Part shown: one piece after another, positions 31,871 to 43,227 of the stretch | Layout: every line of letters starts with the position of its first letter | Position numbering within the stretch: position 1 is the stretch's first letter | DNA from: Lophium mytilinum | Lineage: Eukaryota > Ascomycota > Dothideomycetes > Mytilinidiales > Mytilinidiaceae | Assembly (NCBI GenBank): GCA_010093605.1 | Contig: MU004187.1 | Span: 1,124,018 to 1,188,017 of the forward strand | DNA length: 64,000 bases | Reading direction: 5' to 3' | The notes under the pieces: model-generated | The model's input: the letters and a program-made list of their open reading frames with translations, nothing else | The model's database searches: none | Told to the model about the DNA's origin: nothing | Translations under genes and position numbers: made by a program

Positions 31871-33988
31871 ATGGCCAATGACGGCATGTTTCTCCCGTCC
31901 ATACAGGACAACTCCACCCCAACCGCGACATCAGAGGCACAACCAGACTCTCACCATGAGTCAGATGACAGCTCCTCCGACTCATCTACTACAGCCCCCA
32001 CAAAGCGAACCCGCTTGAAAACCTTCGGTAGAAAGACTAAATCCAAAACCAAACGAATCCTCCACATCGATGACACAAAGACCGAGCTCAAAGCCGAGCA
32101 AGACGGCTATCTCAGCGACCTAGAGAACAACCCAGCCTTCAATCCCCCAAAGGTCGTAGAACCCAGCACTCTCGACAAAATCTCTGGAAATCTAAAGGTC
32201 GCTGGCAGCGCCGTGATCCACCCCTTGCACTATGTGAAAAGCAAAACAGCGTCGACGCTGGCGACGACGGACCAGCCCTACTTCTCTGCCGAAGCGGACG
32301 GTGACTTGCTCGACGCGCACGCAGCACTCGGCCGGGCACAGTCTTTCATGAGTGGGAGTAGCAGTGATGACGAAGCCAAAGAAAACGATGTTCAGAAATG
32401 GCAGAAGGTCATTGATGACATCGAAGCAAAACGTGAGATGACCAAGGTTGCATGGACGACGGGGCGGTTCTGCCATAGAGTCAGAGTAATGGCGAAGCCC
32501 GAAGTCAAGTTCCCTGAGAAGAGCACATTCCAAGAGTTCGACGAGAACGGGAAGCTGGTGAGGTTTCAGTATGAAAAGTGGATTGGACATCTATTACTAT
32601 ACATCACACAGGACATGGGGTCGCGGTGTATCGACGACTCCACTGACTTGCCGTTCAATCGGGATGTCCTTGTCCAAAACGTTGAGCGTCTCATCATGGC
32701 TTCTGGGCCGTGGCAGGAGTGGTTGCTTACGCTGAGGAGTATCTACCGATGGGAAGACCCAAAAGTTACTGGGAGGTGGTTTGCGGTTTGGGCGTTGGTT
32801 TGGTATTTGAACTGCACGATATCCTTCACGGTCAGTCCTACCCACGTCCTGAAATCGTATATGAAAAAGTCTGACACTGCTTCAGCTGTGCTACGTCGTT
32901 TTCATCGTCCTCCAAAACCGCTTCACCTCTCAACCCATCGAAAAACTGCGAGCCTCGCACGAAAGGGCCATGGACCGCGGCAAGAGTGCGCTCAAGTTTG
33001 GCGACCTCATCAACCGCCATGGCACAGGCGATTGGATAGACCCTTTAATAGACGGCGTGGGTCCCGTGGCACAAGTCCAACTTGGCGACATCGCGGATCT
33101 CCTGGAGATACTCGTAAATTTCTACAACTGGAAGTATCCACGGTTGACCGCGTATACTATTTTCTTCTTTTGCACTTGTATCACGGTCGGTCTTCTGACA
33201 CCAGCCGATTTCTCGCTCAAGATTGTAACAATGATAATCATATGTAAGTTTACCTCCCTAGTATGATAAGACAACTCAGCTGATTGTGTCACCAGGGTGG
33301 TTCTTCCTCGGACGATTTGTCGCGAGCTATCACCCAAAATACAGACATCTCGTCTCCCCTATCAAATACGTCTACTGGGACATCCCAACACACGGTACGC
33401 TCTCTCCTCCCCTCCCATGACCTAAGCTGATAACAGACAGCGGAATGGGCCTTCACCTACCTCCGCAAAACCGCCCAAGAAGCGCGCCAAAAGATGATCG
33501 AGCGAAAAATCCAACACCAACACGACATCGAAACCCGCCACCACCCCACCTACCAAGGCCACGTCGCGCCCTCGCCAAGCCCAGGTATCGCCGGACACAG
33601 CGACGACGACGACGACGACTGGCACTCCGCCGCCTCCTCCGGCGGCATCCTCGACGAAACCGACTTCCTCTGCTTCCGCTGCAGCCACCACGACGTTGCC
33701 GGCCAGCTGGCGATCTACTCGGACGGCATCCGCTTCATCCGCCGGTTTCCGAAGAAAGAGCTGTGGCGGCGGTCGTTTAGCGAGATTGCCGAGGTGAATA
33801 AACTTACGGGGTCGAGAACGGTGAAGTTGAAGAAGGAGAGGTTGCTGGAGTTTACGTTTGTGGGCGGGGTCGTGGAGAAGCTGGAGGATGTCAAGCGGAG
33901 GGATGAGGCGTTTAATGCTGTTATTGGGTTTTCGGGGCTGCATTGGCAGCAGTTGCAACCTAGGCATGATGCTAATGTCAAGACTTGA
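31871..33988 (+). CDS. GRAM-domain multi-pass membrane protein
   Basis: Four exons (31871-32830, 32886-33243, 33296-33394, 33441-33988) give 654 aa, all phases closed. The N-terminal 60 residues are Ser/Asp/Lys-rich and disordered. Hydrophobic stretches occur across the first junction (VWALVWYL...LCYVVFIVLQ) and around TAYTIFFFCTCITVGLL and IVTMIIIWWFFLGRFV. An acidic DDDDDD run precedes a GRAM domain at about 545-640 (FLCFRCSHHDVAG, LAIYSDGIRFI, FSEIAEVNKL). GRAM domains are PH-like modules binding lipids or proteins at organelle membranes, so a role at a membrane contact or endomembrane is plausible but inferred. It could be one of the fungal DUF3292-type proteins; I cannot confirm that. 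Confidence 0.85.
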
Positions 33989-34434
33989 GTGGCGAGGTAC
34001 TCAGGATAAAAGGTTTTTTATACTGTCAGGTAGCTACTACCCTGTCTCCACTGTTAAGTCATAACTAGACTGTCATATCTTATCGGAAGATTCCATGGAG
34101 TAGCGAGCGCGCTGGTTGCAATGAGGCAGGACGACATCAAGATACGAACCATGTATGGCCCATATACTGGCAGCGTGCTAGTTGAACATCATAGCGGATC
34201 CTTTAGGTCACAGAGTAGCCAGAAATAAACGTCCGCTCAAGCCTCAAAGTAAGTCTGTAAGGGGAAAGAGTCAGGAGCAAGAGGTGTGAGGTAAATGTAA
34301 AGATCGAATGAGTCGCAATTATAGTCATATGATGTTGGGATGGAGCCATATTATTAAGTACATACATACATATTAATCATCTAGACAAGCCTATCCCTTA
34401 TGTCCCACTCGACCGCATGACCCAATGCCCTCTT
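33989..34434. other. Convergent 3' region
   Basis: About 450 AT-richer bases between the ends of the GRAM gene and the second S41 gene. No gene or strong repeat seen. Confidence 0.5.
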
Positions 34435-37400
34435 TCACTTCGGTTTAGGACAACCCAGATTAGCATTACCAATAGTCGGCACGCAGACGCCCGTCCGCAA
34501 TGAAGTGTCGAGCTTCGAGAGACTCGAGATTCCAGAGAATTTCGAATTTGAAAACCCAGACGCCGCCTTGCTCTCTTGGGTGCTCAGAATGTTGCAGAAC
34601 GTATTGGCGCCCCGACAGCTCCCATCGCGATTCTGGCAAGGAGGGAGGCATGCGTTCGCAAAGATTTTCTTGTTATTTGAGCACGTAACGAGGATCTGCT
34701 TGCAGAGGGAAATCTCATCGTCGCAGGTCCCTTTGCTGTTACAGGCCTGGATCTCGGAATTGCGTTTGGGGACCCCCTTCCCATCGGGCAGCCCGCCTGT
34801 CGGCTCGAAGTTGAAGTCCACGTGCTCCTCGACGTGTAGGGTAGGGGCTTGCGCTGTTGCTGGCGGCGGAGGCTTTGGTGTGCCTTGATTGGTTGAAGCA
34901 GCATAGCCAGTCGAGCCTTCGACGCAAAGTGACTCGTCATTCCAAATGGCAGCAGCGGCATCTCTCCATAACTTTTCAATGTTGTAGATGTTCGCGATGG
35001 TGTAGTAGATACGACAATTGGCCGCTTCGTACTTGAATTGTAAAGGCGTGGTGTCGTTGGCGCGGACTTGATCTCGAAGGTTTATACCAGCGAAGATTGT
35101 ATAGACGCCTGGATCTCTCACTTGCGGCAGCGAGGAGTTGGCTGTTTGGTTGATGCTGCTAGCGAATTCGATATCACCGTCGATAGTATCTGCAGAGTAG
35201 GCCCGAGCTCCCCGGTTTCCACTAGCGGCTTGCATTGGGCCTGTTGAGGGCCGTCCGCCAGCAACGACTGTGCGAACGCCAGCCTGCGTCATCATTTCCA
35301 GTAAAAGCGAACACGTCGATGAACATGCGCCATCAGTTAACTAATATATATGTTAGTAGATTTTACGCGCACCGTTTGTGAACCGAAAAGGAACTTACAA
35401 TGACTATGTCTTCGGCCTTCCATGGCTGTGGCGTCGAACTTGGATTGACCGGGTCGTATCCGGACGGAATCCATCCGTCGAACGCAGCTATGCTATATCT
35501 TGTGTCTGAGAGGTTGTATTGCTCCTGGAGAAAATCTCGCGTTAAGAATAACCCTTATACGAGTATTTGATAGACTTACGGTTAATGAAAACTCATCGTC
35601 GTGGACCCTCAAGGGGCCGAAGTACTCTGCCCAGCTAGTGAATGTCTGATTCGTCTCGGCATTAATGCGATCCGTAACGACCCACTCGTTAGCAGCAAGA
35701 GAGTCTTTGGTGAAGTCATCGTCCGATAACGAATCCCAGTATCTGGTGGTGGCACCTCCGATAATGTTGGCGAGGATATGGCTACGTCTTCTACTACCAG
35801 CGAAAGGATCGGTCGTGGGGAAGAACTGCTTGAATGTATCGAAAGCTAGATTCACGTTTCCCCCGCTATTTTGCTGAAGATCGATAATGACTCTGGATAG
35901 GTTGGCCGCTGTGGCGCCAATTATGAATTCTGAGACCGCCAGAGAGAAGTTTCCGACGTTCCAGTCAAATTGATCAAAGTCTGGGATGCTGAGGACCCCG
36001 GTAGATATGTTGTGGAGGTAATAACCGGAAACAACGCCACCTCCATCGATGGAGAGGTCCAGCTGGACAACATCTGGATTGGCAGGGTATGCGCCTAAAC
36101 TGGCATCGAACCAAGACTCCGGCGCGGGCGTGCCTGTGGGCGTTGCACTTGGAACTGCACTGGGAACTGCACTGGGGACGCTGGAGGGTGTGGCGGGCTC
36201 ATACGACGGTGGGAGAAATCCAAGTACAAAGTAGTTGTAGAAATCACCCCCGGTCGTCAAAGGTCCTGTTGGGCTGGGATTGTTGTAGATAGCAAGCCAG
36301 ATGGTTTCTAGCTGGGTGTCGTTCGCGAATGAGAAGGTCAGATTTTCACCTGGATAGAAAGTCGCGCCACCGGAAAAGGTGTTTAAAAAGCCTTGAATAT
36401 CAAGCGCGGGGTTGCTCATCAGTTGATTCCAGTCCGCGTGGGGTTCGACTGTGCCAATGGAATTGAGGGCTGCAAATCGGGTCAAGTAGTCCACAACATT
36501 CTCGCCGTTGATTTCCGTGATTGGAAACGGCTCCCAACCTTGGTCTGGGCTGTCGAGTATATCCTCTACGCTAGTATTAGCAAAAGCTCGGGGAGCTCCG
36601 TCGTGCTTATGTGTGCACAGATCTATGGCGAGAATGGTGATGGGTGGGGATGCGCAGTGCACGTACGTGTAATGTACACCTTGGGTGCTTCTTTGCCGTC
36701 TTTTGACACGGACACTATTTCGTAGGGGCTAGCAAAAGAGAAGGCCGACAGCACTCCGGCCGTGAGGTCGACATGGGCATCATGGAAAGCATACACGAGG
36801 AGCTGGAGATCGGCCTCAAAAGCATACTGGCTCTTGTAGGTACCGGCGGTGATGTTCTGCTGGATCAGCTGCAGACCCTCAAGAACATCTACCGTGGGCT
36901 GCTGATAGCCAGCAGGGGGATCTTTGAGATAGGCAATGGTGCTCTGGAACTGGAAAGTGGTGTTGAGGTAGTCGACGAAGCGAGTTGCGACTGCCGGATT
37001 GAAGGGGACCGACGACAGACATGCGTAGGCATCGCTAGCCCAAAACAGGACGGAACCTACCAACGTTAGCAGAATCCTAGCGTCTTCGAAACCATCTCCT
37101 TACCATTGTTCACGGCATCTATGATATCGCCACATATCGTATCGGCTGGGTTTGCGGCAGTAACCGTTGCTGTCGGGGTATCCTCGATTGACGAGCTCGA
37201 TATAGCACTGGATGCAATGGTGATGGCAGCGGCGTTGGCGGACACTGTGGCGCTTGATATCTGCGATGAAAGGCTCTGTGGGGGAGCGCTCGAGCTCGCT
37301 GGGCTCCCGGCTAATCCTTTTTTGATGTACGCGGCTATGTTATTCGGGTCGCGCGCAAGGGGCCGTGGGATCGACTTGCAGAGCGCGAAGCTCACGAAGC

Positions 37401-37440
37401 ACAGAAGCACCGTGAGGCGGCAAAAGAACGACATGTGCAA
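34435..37440 (-). CDS. Secreted S41-family (CPAF-like) protease homologue with Cys-rich tail
   Basis: Five exons on the - strand (37440-37104, 37056-36667, 36622-35580, 35524-35399, 35340-34435) give 933 aa with introns of 44-58 nt. A signal peptide (MHMSFFCRLTVLLCFVSFALC) leads into a Ser/Ala-rich segment, then DAYACLSSVPFNP and ISYLK-type blocks shared with the paralogue at 26-28.7 kb. The core has IIDLQQNSGGN and, across the last intron, LTDGACSSTCSLLLEMM with S640 the likely nucleophile, followed by GGRPSTGPMQ. A PSAVPSAVPSA repeat interrupts the middle. It ends in a Cys-rich module (CNSKGTCDD, CKQILVTC, CLPPCQ) that the paralogue lacks; the paralogue has a GPI-type tail instead. Role unproven; extracellular location likely. 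Confidence 0.87.
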
Positions 37441-38134
37441 ACAGGAACGATGGACGTCGGCCGCGATGCCATGGCTGCATGGCTATTATACATATTTGAG
37501 CCTCGAGGTAGGGCAGTTGCGTCTGCTGCCTGCGCCGGCTCGGCCCTTAATTTCATATTCAGCCACAAATCCGTCTCGGGTCCAAAATAAGGAAAAGGTG
37601 TAATAGCCAAGCCAAGTATAGCCTTAACAGCTGGTTAGCGTACTGGTGGTTACAACGTAATCTACGGTACTGCAAGCTAATGGCAGAGATTTCATTGGTT
37701 GAAATCGCTTTTGCAGGGTCAGAAAGCCTTTGCTACGCGGTATTTACGAGATATACTAACCGCAGTAGGTGCTAGCTAGCTGTACTTGGGCCCATCACAC
37801 TTTCGGGTGATATTGGGGCCACAAGGCTGATCCATAATCATTGTGATAGAACTTGACTGGGCCCGAGTATGTCAGTGGAGCCGAGTGCTCACCGGTTTTG
37901 GCCCCATTTCCAACACCACCGAGCGCTTCGTGCCGTGTGGAGTGGCACTACAGTCCGTGCAGAGGCTTGGGGGCCAAACCCCCCTAGGCGTGCATGGTTA
38001 GCGTTCATGCGGCCTGGCGGACCCCTCCCGTCGAAGCTTATGTTTCCTCGCAACGCCTTCATAAAACTCCGTCTGGAACGGCTGAGTTGCTACTTGCTTC
38101 ACATCTGGTTTGTCATTGTGGCGTTGTGTTTGTC
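37441..38134. other. Divergent promoter region, S41-like and NACHT genes
   Basis: About 690 bases. The NACHT reading frame is open back to 37,994, so a longer N-terminus starting there is possible. No other gene is seen. Confidence 0.5.
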
Positions 38135-39840
38135 ATGGCCAATCCCTTTGCCATTCGCGCTTTGGCACATCCAGCCATCGCAGAGACGTACCCTTTGTCG
38201 ACGGACATCTACCGAGAGCTATACTCATTCTTCTTCTCGTCTAAAGAATTCCTTCGTTGGTGTGGATCTGAGTGCCCCTGGCAGCTACATTGCTATGGGG
38301 GCCCAGGTTCTGGTAAGGTAATGACAACACAGTCGGGCAGTTCTCAGAGCTGTGGTAGCAAAACCCTGTTGTTGACGGTGACGACAGACCACGCTATGTG
38401 CGCTTGTGGTCCAACATCTCCAAGCCCACGCGGAGAACCCCGAAGTGGTGTCTGCGTTTGTCCAAGCCGATGTTCTTTCTAATGAGACAATTTTCCTTGA
38501 GGACTTCCTCGCCACGGTCTACCACCAGGTCCATGCATTTGGACGCGTTGAGTATAAGTCTGTGGACCTTTTCGACAAGTATGAGGATGCGTGTCAGGCC
38601 GGAAGAAGATCAGCTGTCCGCATAGAGCTGCTTCGCGAAGCCCTGCATGCAAGTTTCTCTCAATCCGCGCCCTGTTTTTTGGTTATGGATGGCATAGATC
38701 GATGTAGTGCCGCTCTTAGACTCCTCATTGAGCGCGAGCTTCAAGACCTGCAGTCACTCGGTGTGCGAATCATGGTCTCAGCGCGCCTCCGCGTCTTTGA
38801 GAAGCCTTTGGAAGCCACGTGTGACACTGACGAAACTGACGATGTCCTGAAGCTATTTCTTGAGTGTTCGAAATGTGAAGAAACAGTGCTTTGCTTCCCT
38901 TGCAAAGAACGAGGAGAAGTGTGCCCCATATGGTAAGTCATCTTATCTTTCGGAACAGGCTCAACCTTATTTTCACAACAGCGAAACTGCCGAATATCTT
39001 ATTGAGTCCTACGATATTGTCAACTTCGGTATTGGCCAAATACCCCCCCAAAGCATGCGGGATTTTGTCGCCTGGGATCTTGAAAAGGAACACGGTGACC
39101 TTGGCCTGAAGAGTTCATGTCACGATAAGCCTCCTCTATCTTCGCTCGGGGCTCTCATTCTTCGAAATCAGGATGGAAGTACTCCACAGAGTCTCCTAGA
39201 GCGCATTCTTGAGCAAGCAGAAAACAACATAGGTATTGCAAAGCTCAGATTGGACAACTTCCACAATGCACAATCTCTTGAAGACGTTGAGTCGATTGGA
39301 GACCGCCTACCTCCAAACATCGTATTTCAATTCGATACCGCTGTCAGAAACATCGAAACGCAACCTGCTAGTCAGGGCGATCTTGGCTTGCGAGCAATTG
39401 CCGCTGCTGCTGAGAACAATGCTGGAGTCCCTGCAGCCAATGTTGAAAGATGGCTGCGGCCGAAGTCCTCTAAATTCCCTCCTAGGAGCGTCGAGGACGT
39501 TCTTCAGTCAGCGAACGGCTTTCTCATCTCTGCAAACATGGAAGAAGAAAACATCCGTATTTACCATGCGAGTTTCTTCATGTATGTCGCCCAAAACTAC
39601 AACGCATCGCTTCTGTGGGCTAGGTCGCAGTTACATTTCGACAGAGCGTTTCGCTCACGCACCAATATTTCGACACTGATGTCCGAGACCAAGATTAAAA
39701 GTCCTCCGCTGTTCAGCCGAGTTCTCAGCTTTGACTCCAGCCCAAGGAGCGATGAATCGGATAAGGGCAGTCCATCGATATTGTCCAGAAGTTCTACCAC
39801 TTCTTACTTTGTTGGAGCCCGACGTCCCACCAACGGTTAA
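38135..39840 (+). CDS. NACHT-type P-loop NTPase (STAND/NLR-like)
   Basis: Three exons (38135-38317, 38388-38932, 38982-39840) give 528 aa. The first join restores Walker A GGPGSGKTT (55-63) followed by LCALVVQHL. FLVMDGID (D162, D165) is Walker B and VRIMVSARL follows as a sensor-like strand. The second join completes a Cys cluster at 221, 224, 230, 233, 240 and 243, a likely zinc-binding insert. The C-terminal part (IRIYHASFFMYV...) resembles the winged-helix end of fungal NACHT modules. No ankyrin, WD40 or TPR repeats follow, so it is short for a STAND protein. STAND NTPases act as switches in fungal non-self recognition. The ATG at 38,135 has good context; 37,994 is the alternative. The HET gene follows 251 bases downstream on the same strand. 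Confidence 0.8.
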
Positions 39841-40091
39841 TGCATACAAAACAACCAATCGTTTTACAAGGGGCGGCTCCTGGTACTCCCGTTTGATTTA
39901 CGGCTTGGCATTTGGCCCCAGATATTGAGGTACGGCGGGTCCTAAAATAGATTACTCTAATCGGCCCTGTGGTGTGCGCCCGTTCCGCCCCCACCCATCA
40001 ATAAAGGCACCCACCCGTCCACATGCATGTGCCGCTTACCTAGTAGGCCACCACAATTTCAGCTCCACCCGAAGGCAACGCTCCTGCTACA

Positions 40092-42390
40092 ATGTTATGC
40101 AGATTCTGCATTGACAATGTCTTGATGTCTGGGAAATCATGGGGCTACCATCGAAAAAAGGTCGAGAAACGGGAGAGAGCTGCATTGGAGAAATGCGTGT
40201 TTTGTTCCACCCTCATAAAAGATGCTGGGCTCGCTGAGCATGGCAAAGCTTGGCCATTGTACCGATGGAGCATGCGCTTTCCGGGTCGAACTCGGGAGAT
40301 CATCCACTCGATTGTGATCACCTTCCGTCTGATACCGGAAGAGGACTCGAAAGATTTTCGCCCGGGTTTTGCTGCAAGTCCTGATCGTGTGTTCTACATG
40401 TTCCCCGAGGAAGGTGTGTGTGCTATCGCATTCTGGAAGGGAGCTACTGATACTTAAATTAGAGCTCGGAATCATTCCCAGTATAGAGGACGTCGGTAGG
40501 AGCACAAACTTAGATTCAGCAGGTGCACAGGTCAAGAGCTGGGTCCAGCTGTGCGACAACAATCACGAAGGATGCTCGAAACAGCGGATACAACAAGAAC
40601 GCTACGGCTCACTCCCAACTCGGCTCCTCGACGTTGGCACAGAAAGAATTCCTTGTGTAAAGCTAATTGAGACCAAGAAAACAAAAGTCAGGGGACCATA
40701 TGTCTCCTTGAGCCATTGCTGGGGTCGCATTCTTTTCATTACGCTCACTCCCGAGAACCTAGAATCGTTCAAAGATGGAATTGGGTGGGAAAAGCTCTCG
40801 CGGAATTTCCAAGAAGCCATAACCCTTACGCGTTTCCTCGGCATTTCATACATCTGGATAGATTCCTTGTAAGTATTTCGTTGCCGTAAATTTCCTTAGA
40901 ATAGTCATGTAACCTCAAGCAGATGCATCATTCAAGGTCCCAAGGGCGATTTTCCAGCCGAAGCTCCGTTCATGCATCAGTATTATCGAAATGCCTACTG
41001 TAACATTGCCGCAGCAGATGCTTCCAATAGCGCAGGTGGGCTTTTCAGACGTCGAAACCCTACACACATACTTCCGGATAAGTATAGCGTCGACGATAAG
41101 TCAACAATATTTGGAGATAAGAAATGGAGGATCGTTAATCAAGACATATGGCATACCCAACTGCTGAAGACTGTAATCTATACCCGCGGATGGGTCTTTC
41201 AAGGCAAGTTGTACAGTCTCAAGTACATAGTGAATTGCATCTCACTGACTTACCTAGAACGGATGCTCGCCCCACGCATCATTCACTTCGCTAGAGACCA
41301 GATCTTCTGGGACTGCCCTGAAATGAGTGCATGTGAGGCTTTCCCATCTGGACTTCCGCAACCACTGGATACCGCTGCGGCCACTGATCGACACTGGCGT
41401 GGAAGACTTCAAGAGACCGGATCTATCCGCCACCACCCTTTAGCCGGAGCTTCGGACGACTCTCTGGAGCAATTCTGGATCTCTGCGGTTCGCAACTATA
41501 CAAGCTGCGATCTCACGAATGGAAACGATAAACTCATTGCCCTTTGGGGCATCGCGAAGCTTGTTCGGGACGCTTTAGAGGAAGAATACGGTGCTGGGCT
41601 GTGGGCATACAAACTTGAAGAGCAACTGGCCTGGAGAGTCTCCGAGTGCACCCTGGACGAGCGTCCTGTGGATCTTCGAGATAACCCGTCCTGGTCTTGG
41701 GCATCTATGAACGGTACAATAGAACTTGCCAATCGCGTAGCACAAGTCGCGTATTATGAGAGAACAGACCTTCACCAAACGCCCAAGCTTGTCGAAGAGA
41801 GGTATTACGTTGTCACAGATCATCATGGGGAGCCAGTGTCGTTCCAATTGATCTACGAGCTGAAGGCCGGCACACCGTCAGGTTCAACTACTGACGGCGC
41901 TACTGGATCAAAGAGACCAAAACCGGGCCGGGGCTATAGCGCTTCGCAAAATGACCCTGACCGTCAACCGCGACTTGGTTCTAAATCGATCGAAATCGAG
42001 GGCTACGTTGGCCATGCAGCTCTTTCGCACAACGGGATTGACAGATGGACTCTCTCTTCACCCGAAGAAGGGAGGGGACTAATCAACTCAAATATTGAAG
42101 TCTTTCCCGATACAAAGCCCAAGGCCCCGGACACTGACTTTATTGTACTATCGGCAAGCAAGACTCCTCTGGACATATCCATGCCCCGGCTGGATGCTTT
42201 GGGCTTTGCAACCGCCTTCCAGTATTCCGGAGTTGGGATCATTCTCCTGCGGACTGACGAGAGCGGTCATTATGAGAGGTCCGGGGCGTTTCGCTTTCGC
42301 AATGTCAGCGAAGAGATGTGGCAGATACTGAGACCTGACACGGGAAACCCTGATAGCTTCCTTGGGGACACGAAGTTTTGGCTGGACTGA
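40092..42390 (+). CDS. HET-domain (heterokaryon incompatibility) protein
   Basis: Four exons (40092-40413, 40463-40868, 40923-41203, 41258-42390) give 713 aa. The N-terminus has MLCRFC and CVFCSTL, the Cys pairs usual ahead of HET domains. HET signatures are VSLSHCWG (188-195), RFLGISYIWIDSLCIIQ built across intron 2, YRNAYCNIAAADA, and RGWVFQERMLAPRIIHF built across intron 3. Intron 3 (41204-41257) is a GC-AG intron: the donor is GCAAGT. It is 54 nt, so if retained it simply adds 18 residues. HET domains trigger cell death in vegetative incompatibility and are often paired with or fused to STAND receptors. The C-terminal half has no known domain. Confidence 0.9.
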
Positions 42391-43227
42391 TAGGCTCACA
42401 AAATGGACAGGCCATTTCAACAATGCTGCGGCTCCGACGGTAGTCACGTGATTCTAATATATCATCCACCACTGAAGGTCCCGCAAAACGTTAGCAATGG
42501 GATATAGACCTTTGATCATAACACGCAGTGCTCATCTCTATTGGACCTAGTCGCGAAATTTAGGCGGTGTATGAGGATACCTAATACTACGGGATGGGCC
42601 AGCTTATGTGATGTTACAACTACATCCGCTGGTCTACGGCGCCCGAAGAAGGGACTTTATCCCCCTTCTGGACTTTAGAAGCAAGTAGTACAGTTTATAA
42701 AACTCAATGCATGACAAAAATCAATACGTGTGCCCTCGCGACTGGGTGGTGCTGCGAACCTCGCCATCCCTTAGACGACGAGAGAAAATTTAGCATTATA
42801 AATTTTTACGCGAGCGCCGCTGCTTGCCTCAACACCATGCGTCAGGCTCGCCGGGGCAGAGCCAAAGTGGCAGCGTCATCGCAAATTTTCAGTTATGAAG
42901 GGGTAATGAATTGGATGAGTGGATCACTCGCCCAGTGTCTCGATGATAAGCCGTACACTAGGCTTGCCCCGGGCCGATGAGAACCAGGGACAGGAAAAGA
43001 CTGCTCTTTCACAGCACCAGATCGCCGCCAACAAAGAGAAGTACAAAGCAGCTCACTTCCCTCGCTCGCACGGTAGGTTCTAGTCATCTCCTATCTGTAG
43101 AACTTTCTATTTTATTTCAGATAAAGCATTGTGGTCGTGACACCGTGCTTCTCACTTATTCAACCTCGCTTCATTCCGATCCGATTTCTATCATCAACGT
43201 ATCAACTTCATCAACTCTAATCTCCCA
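42391..43227. other. Gene-free region upstream of asparaginase
   Basis: About 840 bases. Contains the HET gene 3' flank and the asparaginase promoter/leader, the latter pyrimidine-rich near 43,140-43,220. No recognisable coding exon. Confidence 0.5.

Noticed and set aside
33422-33967. 181-codon - strand frame over the GRAM domain exon
   Set aside because: Antisense shadow; the + strand exon carries the GRAM motifs and splices in phase with its neighbours.
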